A DNA stretch of 64,000 nt, from contig WIDE01000128.1 of assembly GCA_015039315.1 (NCBI GenBank), positions 25,175 through 89,174 of the forward strand, written 5' to 3'. The notes beneath the pieces are model-generated. The model did not search any database, had not been told where the DNA came from, and worked only from the letters and a program-made list of their open reading frames with translations. The position numbers and the translations under genes are program-made. This DNA comes from Clavulina sp. PMI_390 (taxonomy: Eukaryota; Basidiomycota; Agaricomycetes; Cantharellales; Hydnaceae). Positions 1-9,091 of the stretch are shown in pieces. Position 1 is the stretch's first letter, and every line of letters starts with the position of its first letter.

Positions 1-322
1 TCCTCTTTCGGCTTTCCGCCTTTCTTCTCTTTCGTTCCTCTTTCTCTTTGGTGTGGACTCGCTGGATCCGAGTCCCTCCTATTTCTTTTACTGCTTATAT
101 TCTCCCTTGAGCTGAGCTCACCCTTTCCTTCGTTCTCCTCGTTTGCTGCCTGGTTGCACCTTTGTTACCTTGCCTTGTCCCCGCCACCTGCACTTTCTCA
201 CCACCTAAGACTACCTGCCTCCTATACTTGAGCACGCTTGACGTCGTCTTGAGTAACCGAATCAGCCACCCAGCCTTCCTCCACCTACCCACTCTATCAA
301 AACACTCCTCTCTTAAGCTAAA

Positions 323-1030
323 ATGGGCCGTTTCATCTGGCACGAGTGGTCTCGTTATGTTGCGATCTCTGCATCTGTCTGTGCGTAACGGTTTCACCCG
401 ACACCTCATCGGCCACTTCTATGATCCAATCAATACTGACCTATCAATCACTCACCCAATAGACCTTGTGTGGGCTGCGATCTGGGGTATCTTCTATCGC
501 AAGTTCTTCTGGGACTTTATCGACCACGGGTATGATACTTCCGGCCCTGTGCCACTCCCCATGTGAGTACCCCCCTTGGTCATGGACCAACGCAACCTCC
601 ATTCCTCGTGCTTACTATCTATATCTCCCATCTCTCTAGTCCCAACCCGCGCTACAAAGCCATCATCTCCATCATCGTCACCATACCGCTCATCCAGATC
701 CTTGCGCTTATCATGGCTCTGGGGACACTCGCCGTCGAGTATCCCATCCCACCACTAAAGTCCAGCATGTTCCATCGCAACTTTACGTTCAAATGCATCT
801 GGCTCGTCTTCCAAGCTGTCCTCGCTGCCTTGTTCTATCAAGTAAGTTCAACTTTTTTGATCCGTTGGAAACAATTGAGTCGTTACTAACCTGATCATCG
901 TTCGAACCATCAGGGAACAAACGCATTCATATGGAGCACGATCGCCGCGTTTGGCTACTTGCGAGCTGAGATGCGTGGGGAGATCATGGAGGACCCCAAC
1001 AAAGCGCGAGGGGGACGTGGGAGGGCGTGA
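323..1030 (+). CDS. Small multi-pass membrane protein, basidiomycete conserved family (DUF7727-like)
   Basis: Four exons (323-380, 463-562, 640-841, 914-1030) joined at GT-AG introns give 158 residues. The start begins MGRFIWHEWSRY and the protein ends in a basic, Gly/Arg-rich tail (ARGGRGRA). Hydrophobic stretches are visible around residues 12-30 (interrupted by FYRKFFWDF), 55-80 (IISIIVTIPLIQILALIMAL) and 100-118 (CIWLVFQAVLAALFY), so it is probably a three- to four-helix integral membrane protein with a cytosolic basic tail. From memory the pattern matches a short basidiomycete family of unknown function catalogued as DUF7727; the family name is recalled, not searched. No catalytic motif is visible. 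It stands alone, with the Egh16-like genes convergent on its 3' side. Confidence 0.75.
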
Positions 1031-1881
1031 TCCGTCACCAACTCTCTCCTTCGCTCCCCCTCTTTGAGAGAGGAGGATCATAGAGACGGCGTAGGCTGGT
1101 TCCTCGCGTTTGCTTGCTTGTCGCTTTTCCCATCATCATCATCATCACATTATCATCTCACATATCAAGCATCGCATCGCATCCACCACACGGACATTCC
1201 CCATTCTCCCCTTATCCCCCCCAACTCCTTCCGGGCTGATTCAAATACCTCATTACGACGAGTCTCCACAATCGAGCTCGTGTCTGTATATGTATAGTGC
1301 CAGTGTAGCATTAGTACTAGTAGTAGTAGCAGAAAAAGGCATGGCTCAGCAGGGATGCATCCCCTCAGCCTGCGGGCGAGCCCTTTTCTTCATTTTTGTC
1401 TGTTCTTTTTCTGTCTGTCTGTTTTTCCTGCTTTCGATCTTCGTTCGTTGCTTCACGCCATTTGTCTTCATCATCATACGAGAAAAATCAAAGACCCCCC
1501 GTAAACATTGAAGTTGACACGGTGTGGATGGATGTGTGCAAATGGTTGCTCATTCCCAAGCTTTCCTCGCCACCCATGTTGGCATGGAGTGGCCTTGACG
1601 TACTCGTAGTCACTGACGTCAATGTCGATGTCTTGACAACGGGGCATGGTTCCTCGATGTCCTGAAGAATCGGGGCTGTCTACTTAAAAAAATTGTTTAT
1701 CGAGCTGCCATGAGGAGAGAGAGTTTGGATGACTGAATCTCCATTTCATCCCATCCAGTCCCCTTGAAGGGCTGTAGGATGTGAAGCTAATCTATGTAGA
1801 AATACAACAAGGAACTGGATACTTTTCTGTAGTTCTCTGAACCTTTGACTTATCATCATCATCGACACGAAACAGGCTCGA
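1031..1881. other. Intergenic, convergent 3' regions
   Basis: This is the 3' flank of the small membrane protein and of the first Egh16-like gene. It contains a short CAT trinucleotide run near 1132-1150 and an AGT/GTA-rich stretch near 1313-1330. From about 1735 it is the start of the segment duplicated again at about 4915. No convincing gene was seen. Confidence 0.5.
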
Positions 1882-3830
1882 TCACTCCTCGTCCTCATCC
1901 CAGAGCTTAGTAAGGAAGTCACGAGAGTGAGCACGCGGTGGCTTTGATCAAAGAGTCAGTTCAGCATGTACGTGGGGGATCAATGGCACAATAGTGACAT
2001 ACCTTGGGGTGTTGAGCATGAGCGGGGTCAGCAACGTTCGCAGCAGGACCTTTCGCAGCACCTTTAGCCTTACCCTTACCCTTGGCCTTGGCCTTAGCAG
2101 GGGCAGGAGGGGCAGTGGCATTCCCGGGTGCAGGGGGAGCGGTGGCATTAAGAGCGGCAGGGGGAGGGGGAGCAGTGACATTGAGTGTGGCGGGAGGAGG
2201 GGGAGGGGCAGTAGCATTGAGGGCGGCAGGGGGAGTAGGAGGAGCAGCCTTGGCATCCGCAGGGGCGGGGGGAGCAGTGGCATTACCGGGAGGAGGGGGG
2301 GCAGTCGCGTTGAGTGCAGCAGGTGGAGGAGGAGCGGTAGCGTTGAGAGCAGCAGGAGGAGTCGGTGGGGCAGTCGCGTTCACGGCAGCGAGAGGAGCAG
2401 GAGGAGCAGCCTTCACCTTCTTAGCGTTACTCGTGGTAGCATTCTTCACAGCGTTCTTCGCAGTCTTACCAGCCTTACCGGTCTTGGCAGCGGTAGCTCC
2501 AGTCCCGGCGGTACCAGTAGTGGCCACATTGGTGGCGGCTGTAGTACCCCCAGTGGTGACCACGACACAGTTACCAAAGCCACCAGCGGTCGTCAATGCT
2601 GTAATGGAATTTGATCCAACCGAGGATTATCAGAAACACCGCCGAATGATGAGACTTGGAGGGCAANNNNNNNNNNNNNNNNNNNNNNNNNNNNNNNNNN
2701 NNNNNNNNNNNNNNNNNNNNNNNNNNNNNNNNNNNNNNNNNNNNNNNNNNNNNNNNNNNNNNNNNNNNNNNNNNNNNNNNNNNNNNNNNNNNNNNNNNNN
2801 NNNNNNNNNNNNNNNNNNNNNNNNNNNNNNNNNNNNNNNNNNNNNNNNNNNNNNNNNNNNNNNNNNNNNNNNNNNNNNNNNNNNNNNNNNNNNNNNNNNN
2901 NNNNNNNNNNNNNNNNNNNNNNNNNNNNNNNNNNNNNNNNNNNNNNNNNNNNNNNNNNNNNNNNNNNNNNNNNNNNNNNNNNNNNNNNNNNNNNNNNNNN
3001 NNNNNNNNNNNNNNNNNNNNNNNNNNNNNNNNNNNNNNNNNNNNNNNNNNNNNNNNNNNNNNNNNNNNNNNNNNNNNNNNNNNNNNNNNNNNNNNNNNNN
3101 NNNNNNNNNNNNNNNNNNNNNNNNNNNNNNNNNNNNNNNNNNNNNNNNNNNNNNNNNNNNNNNNNNNNNNNNNNNNNNNNNNNNNNNNNNNNNNNNNNNN
3201 NNNNNNNNNNNNNNNNNNNNNNNNNNNNNNNNNNNNNNNNNNNNNNNNNNNNNNNNNNNNNNNNNNNNNNNNNNNNNNNNNNNNNNNNNNNNNNNNNNNN
3301 NNNNNNNNNNNNNNNNNNNNNNNNNNNNNNNNNNNNNNNNNNNNNNNNNNNNNNNNNNNNNNNNNNNNNNNNNNNNNNNNNNNNNNNNNNNNNNNNNNNN
3401 NNNNNNNNNNNNNNNNNNNNNNNNNNNNNNNNNNNNNNNNNNNNNNNNNNNNNNNNNNNNNNNNNNNNNNNNNNNNNNNNNNNNNNNNNNNNNNNNNNNN
3501 NNNNNNNNNNNNNNNNNNNNNNNNNNNNNNNNNNNNNNNNNNNNNNNNNNNNNNNNNNNNNNNNNCCATTGTTAGCGGCAACGGCAGTGCTCGAATCAAT
3601 GGCGGTAAGCTTTCCATTTCCGCAGGGAGTCGCTGTGGATGGACGAGTGACCTGCAACGGATCGGATGTTATGAGATGACAGCGCCGAATTGAACGGCCA
3701 TAATCATACGTACATCGGCACGAACGAAAGTGCCAGTGACACCCAAAGCAGGTGAGATTCCGGCGTGCGCATGCACCTGGGATGCAGCAGCTAGGAGAGT
3801 AGAAGCGACGGCAAGCGAACGGAATAGCAT
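1882..3830 (-). CDS. Egh16-like secreted protein, copy 1 (interrupted by assembly gap)
   Basis: Visible exons on the minus strand are 3830-3714 (signal peptide and N-terminus), 3651 running into the gap at 3565, 2598-2004/2003 and 1941-1882. The N-terminus MLFRSLAVASTLLAAASQVH is a clear secretion signal. It is followed by the Egh16/Gas1-type segment (HAGISPALGVTGTFVRADV, then RPSTATPCGNGKLTAID) and, after the gap, the family's C-terminal signature TTAGGFGNCVVV. Proteins of this family are secreted by plant-pathogenic fungi during appressorium or infection stages; biochemical function is unknown. The signature is followed by about 150 residues of Ala/Pro/Asn-rich sequence with repeated NATAPP units (possible N-glycosylation sequons), a Lys-rich stretch and a conserved acidic end (RDFLTKLWDEDEE). 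Exons 3 and 4 fall in the N gap, so the model is incomplete. It is a tandem paralogue of the gene at 5081-6258. Confidence 0.78.
2667..3565. other. Assembly gap (899 N)
   Basis: An unbroken run of N replaces the end of exon 2, exons 3-4 and part of intron 4 of Egh16-like copy 1. By comparison with copy 2 the missing homologous stretch should be about 375 bp, so the N length is either a scaffolding estimate or hides extra sequence. Confidence 0.99.
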
Positions 3831-5080
3831 CTCGAGCTTATAAACCAATGAGTTGAATGAGGGTGAGGATGACGAGAAAAAAGTTTCAAGAAAAAGAACT
3901 AGGAGACCAGCTCCGCTGTTGAAAGGTTGTCGTCAGCTCTGATAGCCATGGGATGATTTGGCCAATGCAAAGAAGTACTGACAAGAAAACGTCACAGACG
4001 GGGAGGATGGGTGAAAGGGGAGAACCAAGGAGCATTCAGGTGGCGGAGATCCCTCGTTAAATAGAGCTTTCGACACTTCTGCTGCCATGCCAGTGAGCAG
4101 GGATCAGAAGAGCCACAAGAGAAGTGCGAGTGGTTCTCGTTGCTAGCTCATCACTTATGAAGTTACGGGTCGTGAATCCCCGAGCGCCAGGGGTAGTCTC
4201 AGCATAGCCTTTTGGGCCGCTCAGTCGCAAGGTAGCAAGTAGGTCACCCGTAGGTCTGTCATTTTTTCCTTGCAGCCAAGTCAAGATTGACGTTCAGTTC
4301 TGTTTGGTCTCGGTGGTTGGTCTTGGCTTGCTTGGCTCATCAACACACTGGGCAAATACTCCCGAAGCCCGCAAAATTGATCTCTCCACAGTCTTCTTTT
4401 ATTGGACACCAAGTGATCTACAGCGAGGTCAATCAATATTTCCAATGCCAAGTGGCTCTCGGTGATCGCTAATGATCCAGTCTTGCTTGATCCTGAGCAT
4501 TGCTCACACACTGGCACTCAAAGCCTTTACCTGAGCTCTAAAAAATATCAATGAGTGAACCTGAGTGAAAAGAGTCAGATCGACAATTAGCCCTAGTCCT
4601 TCATACTTATTTTGTCAGTGTTTCCGCCATCAGCAGCTGGTGGTCTATTTCCTCCTCCACTTTCAGGTTGTATTCTTCTTCACATCCCACAAGAAGATTC
4701 AGCGGACCTGAAAACAGCGGCATCGACCTTGACGACAAGGACATTCGTCCCTGGATTCTGCCCACACCACCGCGCCGGCCTTTACGTCATGAGCGACTCT
4801 ATAACATTGGTGTCCTGGTAATCGGCCTCATTGTTCATATGCCACACGGTCGGTGCCCGCTGAGTGCGTTCGGACATTCGCCCGCTTCAGCCAGGCTCGA
4901 GAGGAATAGAGTTTGACCATTGGATCTCCATTTCATTCCATCCATTCCCCTTGAAGGGGCTGGAGGATGTGAAGCTAATGTGTGTAGTAATAACAACAAT
5001 AAGGAACCGAATATGTTTAGTTCTCGAAACCATCCACTTTTCTTCATCATCATCTATCAGACGAATCAACAAAGCACCAT
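3831..5080. other. Intergenic between the two Egh16-like genes
   Basis: It holds the promoter and 5' UTR of copy 1 (3831 to about 4520, alignable by eye to 6262 to about 6960 upstream of copy 2) and the 3' flank of copy 2 (from about 4915, alignable to about 1735-1881). The middle part, about 4530-4910, appears unique. No other gene is supported. Confidence 0.6.
4055..4064 (-). promoter_or_regulatory. TATA-like element upstream of Egh16-like copy 1
   Basis: On the minus strand the sequence reads CTATTTAACG about 225 bp before the start codon at 3830. The paralogue has CTATATAAGG at almost the same spacing, which supports it as a retained core promoter, although the long leader this implies is unproven. 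Confidence 0.4.
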
Positions 5081-6258
5081 CTACTCCTCATCCTCATCCC
5101 AGAGCTTGGTGAGGAAGTCACGAGCATGCGCGCGCTGTGAAATCGATCGGCGTCGTCAGTGAACAGTAATCTTCGGAGTGCCGACAAATGTAGCGTACCT
5201 TGGCAGTAGCAGTGGTATCGGTGGTGGTGGAGTTTGCAGCGTCGGTGCACTTCTTGCCACCCTTCTTGTGGGCAGCGTGCTCAGCAGCAATGACATCGGC
5301 AGCCTTGGCTTTGCCCTTGCCCTTGCCTTTGCCCTTCTTGCCGGTGGTTGTGGTTGTGGTAGTGCTGTTGGTACCGGTAGTGTCGGTAGTGCCAGTGGTG
5401 GTGGTGGTGGTGGTGGTCGATGTTGTGGTTGTGGTCGTGTTAGCGGCGGTCGTCGTCGTGCCGGTGGTACCGGTGGTGCCAGTGGTCCCACCAGCAGCAT
5501 TACTGACGACGACGCAGTTACCGAAGCCACCAGCCGTTGTCAATGCTGGTACGGAAAGGATCGGGGGCGAAGATAATTAGGGATCCCGTGAAATGAAAAG
5601 AAGGGAAAGATAGACACTTACAAACAAGACACTTGTCCCCCGTTGCACCACCAGTGCACGGTGTATCAGCAGGCATCTGGATGCTAACGGCAACACTCCC
5701 CACGGTGGTTGGAGCCCTGTTCATTTGAAAGCGAGCACAGTCAGATGAGAATTGGGCGTTTCCAGTGAGTCGTGCTGTCGAAGACTTACTTGACACCGTT
5801 CGTCACAACCGTGGCAGTACCAGTGAAGGACTTGCCTAGCCCGGTCCCATCAACCTTGGCAGATGTGATCTGGGTCGAGCCATCTTGGCCAGCATTGAAG
5901 TTGGTCACAGTCTGGTATTGGAAACATGGCGATGAGACACAGTACAGCAGCTTGTTACCGCAGTGATGGGCTCACCAAGTCAGCCACCCCATTCTTAGCA
6001 ACAATAGCGGTGCTGCTATCAATGGCAGCGAGGTTCCCATTTCCACAAGGGGTTGCTGTTGATGGGCGAGTAACCTAGAACAGATCGGATCTTATAAGAT
6101 GACAGCGAAGGAAAGATTGGCCGAGCACGATCAACACGCACATCGGCACGGACGAAGGTCCCGGTAACGCCCAAAGCAGGTGAGAAACCGGCGTGTGCTT
6201 GCACCTGGGATGCAGCGGCCAAGAGGGTGGAAACAACGGCAAGCGAGCGGAAGTACAT
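5081..6258 (-). CDS. Egh16-like secreted protein, copy 2 (complete)
   Basis: Six exons (6258-6142, 6074-5976, 5911-5790, 5716-5622, 5545-5199, 5134-5081) keep one frame and give 277 residues. MYFRSLAVVSTLLAAASQVQ is a signal peptide. The core of about 145 residues has the Egh16/Gas1/MAS3-type features: an ordered set of cysteines (TPCGNG, PCTGGATGDKC, FGNC) and the motif VSIQMPADTPC. Family members are secreted by fungi during host infection; molecular role unknown. After FGNCVVV the protein runs into a Thr-rich linker (runs of T with scattered G, N and S, likely O-glycosylated), then a Lys/Gly tract (KKGKGKGKGKAKAA) and the acidic tail ending KLWDEDEE. The core and the tail match copy 1, the linker does not. 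A TATA-like element lies about 225 bp upstream. Confidence 0.85.
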
Positions 6259-7094
6259 GGTGCTTATGGATGAAAGAGGTGATGAACGAAGGTGATGATG
6301 ATGAAAAGCTTCAAGGGAAAGAACTAGGAGACCAGCTCCACTGCCGACAGATTAGGGTTAGCTCTCATGGCCACGGCTGACTCTGATAAGACGAGAAACG
6401 ACGAACAAGAAAGCGTCACAGACGGGGAAGGATGGACGAAAGGGGAGAACCAAGGAATAATGAGGTGGCAGAATTCAAGCCCTTATATAGAGGCACCGGA
6501 GGCACTCCTGCTGCCATGCCAGTGTGTGGAGATCAGAGCAGCCCCAAGAGAAATGCGACGGGTTGCCGGTTACTAGCTCATGCAGTCTAATTATCAGGTT
6601 ACGAATTGATTGTCCAGCGCATGCTCTCTCGGAGGATCTGGCTATTATTAGGACCCTCTCGGCATAGCAATTTCATCAGTTGGATCATGGGGTGCCAAGG
6701 AGCATCACAGGCCTGTCGCCCTCATCAATGCTCAGTTCCAAACCACTGGCATCACCGCGGCTCAGCTTGTTTGGCCTGTCAATAAAACATAACAATCAAA
6801 TCACGTCGCCGAAATGGATCTCTCCTCGATCTTTCCTTCGACGCCCCGAGTAACTTGCGGCGAGGCTTATCAATATCTTGAATCAAAAGTGGCCCCCGAT
6901 GATCGGTTTGGTCTTGCCTTGCACCTGATCCTTCCCGCAGCCCGCGGCGAAAGCTTTCAGTTGGATGTAAGGAGCTTTGCTTGAAACGACTCGATCGTCT
7001 GCGTTGGAAAACTCATGAATGAATGTCAGCTCAGACGCTGCCCGTAAATCAGTCTTGGCCAATCCGAATCATTTGTTCATATGCTCTCTACCGG
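6259..7094. other. Intergenic, divergent promoters
   Basis: Upstream region of Egh16-like copy 2 (duplicated part to about 6960) and of the CNOT11-like gene. The frame of the latter stays open upstream to 7023, so the 5' boundary is uncertain. Nothing else was recognised. Confidence 0.5.
6481..6490 (-). promoter_or_regulatory. TATA-like element upstream of Egh16-like copy 2
   Basis: The minus strand reads CTATATAAGG about 225 bp before the start codon at 6258, the same spacing as the related element upstream of copy 1. Confidence 0.45.
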
Positions 7095-8436
7095 ATGTAC
7101 GCCCCCCATGCCATGGCTCTCAACCCCTTTCTCCCCGCACTGCAAGAAACGTTGGGCAATTTGACCCAGGCCCCGTCTGGTCTGGTACAAGATAAATCTC
7201 GGGAACTATTGAAGCTGATAATCGAAGACTCTGGGGACAAGGTACTGCTCATTCACCTTGAGTGTGTAACTAACCAAATTGGAGTCTTACCTCGCGTGTA
7301 GTTAGATGGACTCCGGCCCTACGAAATATTCTCAAGCATCAATCACGAACCCCCAACTTATTCCGCGGCCAACCAACAGCCAGAGCGCGATCCCGATCAC
7401 TTGGCTCTTCAATCTAGCCTCCGCGGGATTGCTTCCCCGAACAGCGCCCAACCAAATGTTACAATAGAGCCTATACTTCTATTGACTGATGCCCAATCAC
7501 GGGTGTTGACACTCTCCGAGCAAAAGGTTCTCTTGTGCGCTTCTGTTGCGGTGAAGGTCGTTCTAACACTTGACAAATTTATGGTTTTCAGACAGTCCTC
7601 AAGGCGATAAATGAAGTGGACGCATCGCTACTAGCGGAATTGATCCCCCCGGATCGTATCGATTCACTCGTGGAAAATAACGCTCGCATTGCGGCCCTTC
7701 CAATTATGCGGATTTTGTCTGCCAACCACGAGAACGCAGGGGATCTTGAAACCTACATTGATTCCATTGGATTTCTCGGCCCAAGACTCTCTTCGTTTGA
7801 CCTTATTGGGAATCTCCTGAAATTAGAGAGAGAATTTGAAGGCTCTGAACTGCCTAGTAGGTGGATTGCCTTCCTGCACAAATTGTGGCTTCTCACAAAT
7901 GTATTTTCAATTTCAGACCTAGACGGCCCGTCACGGAGGGGATTGGTACGTAGTATTGTCGTGGAACGCTTCCTTGCCAACTGTCTGCAAGCGATCAACG
8001 AGTACGAACGTGAGGATGAAGGAAATGAGCTTGACGACCAGGGACGTACGGCACGCTCAATCGTTATGGTAAGTACGGTCCTCGTGGGTGCCTGATCACT
8101 CTTTGGTGACTAGACAATACATTCGTTGCATAGTTATCCAAGTTTGCGATCGCTATTCTCCGCTCCGACGGGGCGTCGTCGCTGCCGGCCTCCCCAGCCC
8201 CGCAGATGAATTCACACACTGCTGCCACACCCATACCCACGGCGGCTCAAGGAAAAATATCGGGGCCAGTTCACCCAGAGCCGTTGTTAGGAGGAACAAA
8301 TGCCACCACACCGTCATTCAGTGAAGCTCTCGATGTCGAGCTCACTAACTTTGCCCTCCAGCATTCCCGTTTCGTGGAGGCCAACACGTTATATAGAGCC
8401 TTAGCATCACGCTTTGTGTATCCAGCATCCTCTTGA
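7095..8436 (+). CDS. CCR4-NOT complex subunit 11-like (CNOT11/DUF2363)
   Basis: Four exons (7095-7241, 7302-7526, 7592-8068, 8134-8436) give about 383 residues from the ATG at 7095; an in-frame ATG at 7023 would add 24 residues. The C-terminal half (about 180-375) is all-helical with a pattern resembling the DUF2363 domain of CNOT11: a leucine-rich block ending in LETYIDSIGFLGPRLSSFDL, then LPSRWIAFLHKLWLLTN, a helix with RGLVRSIVVERFLANCL, and a final helix ALQHSRFVEANTLYRALASR, close to the family's 'FSRIREAAGLFRLL' ending. CNOT11 is a non-catalytic subunit of the cytoplasmic mRNA deadenylase complex. A low-complexity Ser/Pro/Thr insert lies before the last helix. The assignment rests on motif memory; no other candidate family came to mind. 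Confidence 0.6.
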
Positions 8437-9091
8437 TATATCTTGAGTACTATTAGCTGATGCTCAATACTTTTTGTTTGTGTGGCTCCTCACTCACCAA
8501 TGACCGCCTTTGGCAACACCCGTTAGCGATCAATGCAGTTGTCGTGCGCGAGTACAAACGCGTTATAATTTTTTTTACTATGCGCTAAACCCTCGTGGTG
8601 CAGCTGCGTTTGCCGCCGGTGAGCTGCCCTTACGAGATCATGTGTTTGCGTGAGATTGCTTGTGAGGCTTGGCAGCCATCTCAAGATCAGAGGAAATTTC
8701 TCTCAACATCATGGTTCTGCTGGAGTGCTGGGAGCAAATGCTGCGAATGATAATCGTAATTGATTGCGTATCGTCCAAGATTCCATATAATACAGCAGAG
8801 CTAGCGGGGTTACCAGTACGAGAAGTGAATAAGGCAGGAACAAGAACAACCCCAGAGGAATGGAAGCTCGATCGCTCAAACTTGGAAAAAGAAGAAAAAA
8901 GCTCGAGGCTACAGTAGTAGACCAAGTGGTGGTAATTATTGTTCATCGGCGGCTCGTCATAGCGTCGTAATCAGGGATGGCTTTAGTCTAAGGGTAAAGG
9001 TCGGCGTCAAGGGGAATAGTGAGAAGGGATACAGGGGGGAATCACGGAAGAAGAAATGAGGCGAGCCAGACATATGGCCCAACCTAATCAC
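8437..9091. other. Intergenic, convergent 3' regions
   Basis: Between the CNOT11-like gene and the PAK kinase gene. A minus-strand frame at 8638-8946 is open but shows no splice-supported or family-like sequence. Nothing else was seen. Confidence 0.45.

Larger units (their letters stand above)
1735..4520 (-). repeat. Tandem duplication unit A (Egh16-like gene with flanks)
   Basis: By eye the 3' flank from about 1735, the gene and the upstream region to about 4520 match, in the same order, the unit at about 4915-6960. A shared landmark is CCATTTCAT followed by CCCTTGAAGGG and GGATGTGAAGCTAAT in the 3' flank; upstream, GAACTAGGAGACCAGCTCC and CTGCTGCCATGCCAGTG are shared. End points are approximate. 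Confidence 0.7.
4915..6960 (-). repeat. Tandem duplication unit B (Egh16-like gene with flanks)
   Basis: Partner of the unit at about 1735-4520. It carries the complete paralogue at 5081-6258 and the same upstream landmarks. The two units differ most in the coding linker (Thr-rich here, Ala/Pro-rich in unit A). Confidence 0.7.

Noticed and set aside
2082..2660. Long plus-strand and other-frame ORFs over the Ala/Pro-rich linker of Egh16-like copy 1
   Set aside because: They are shadows of a GC-rich, low-complexity coding sequence on the minus strand; the frames also run through the N gap artificially.
5178..5580. Plus-strand Gly/Val-rich ORFs opposite the Thr-rich linker of Egh16-like copy 2
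   Set aside because: Mirror frames of a repetitive ACC/ACT codon tract; no start context or homology.
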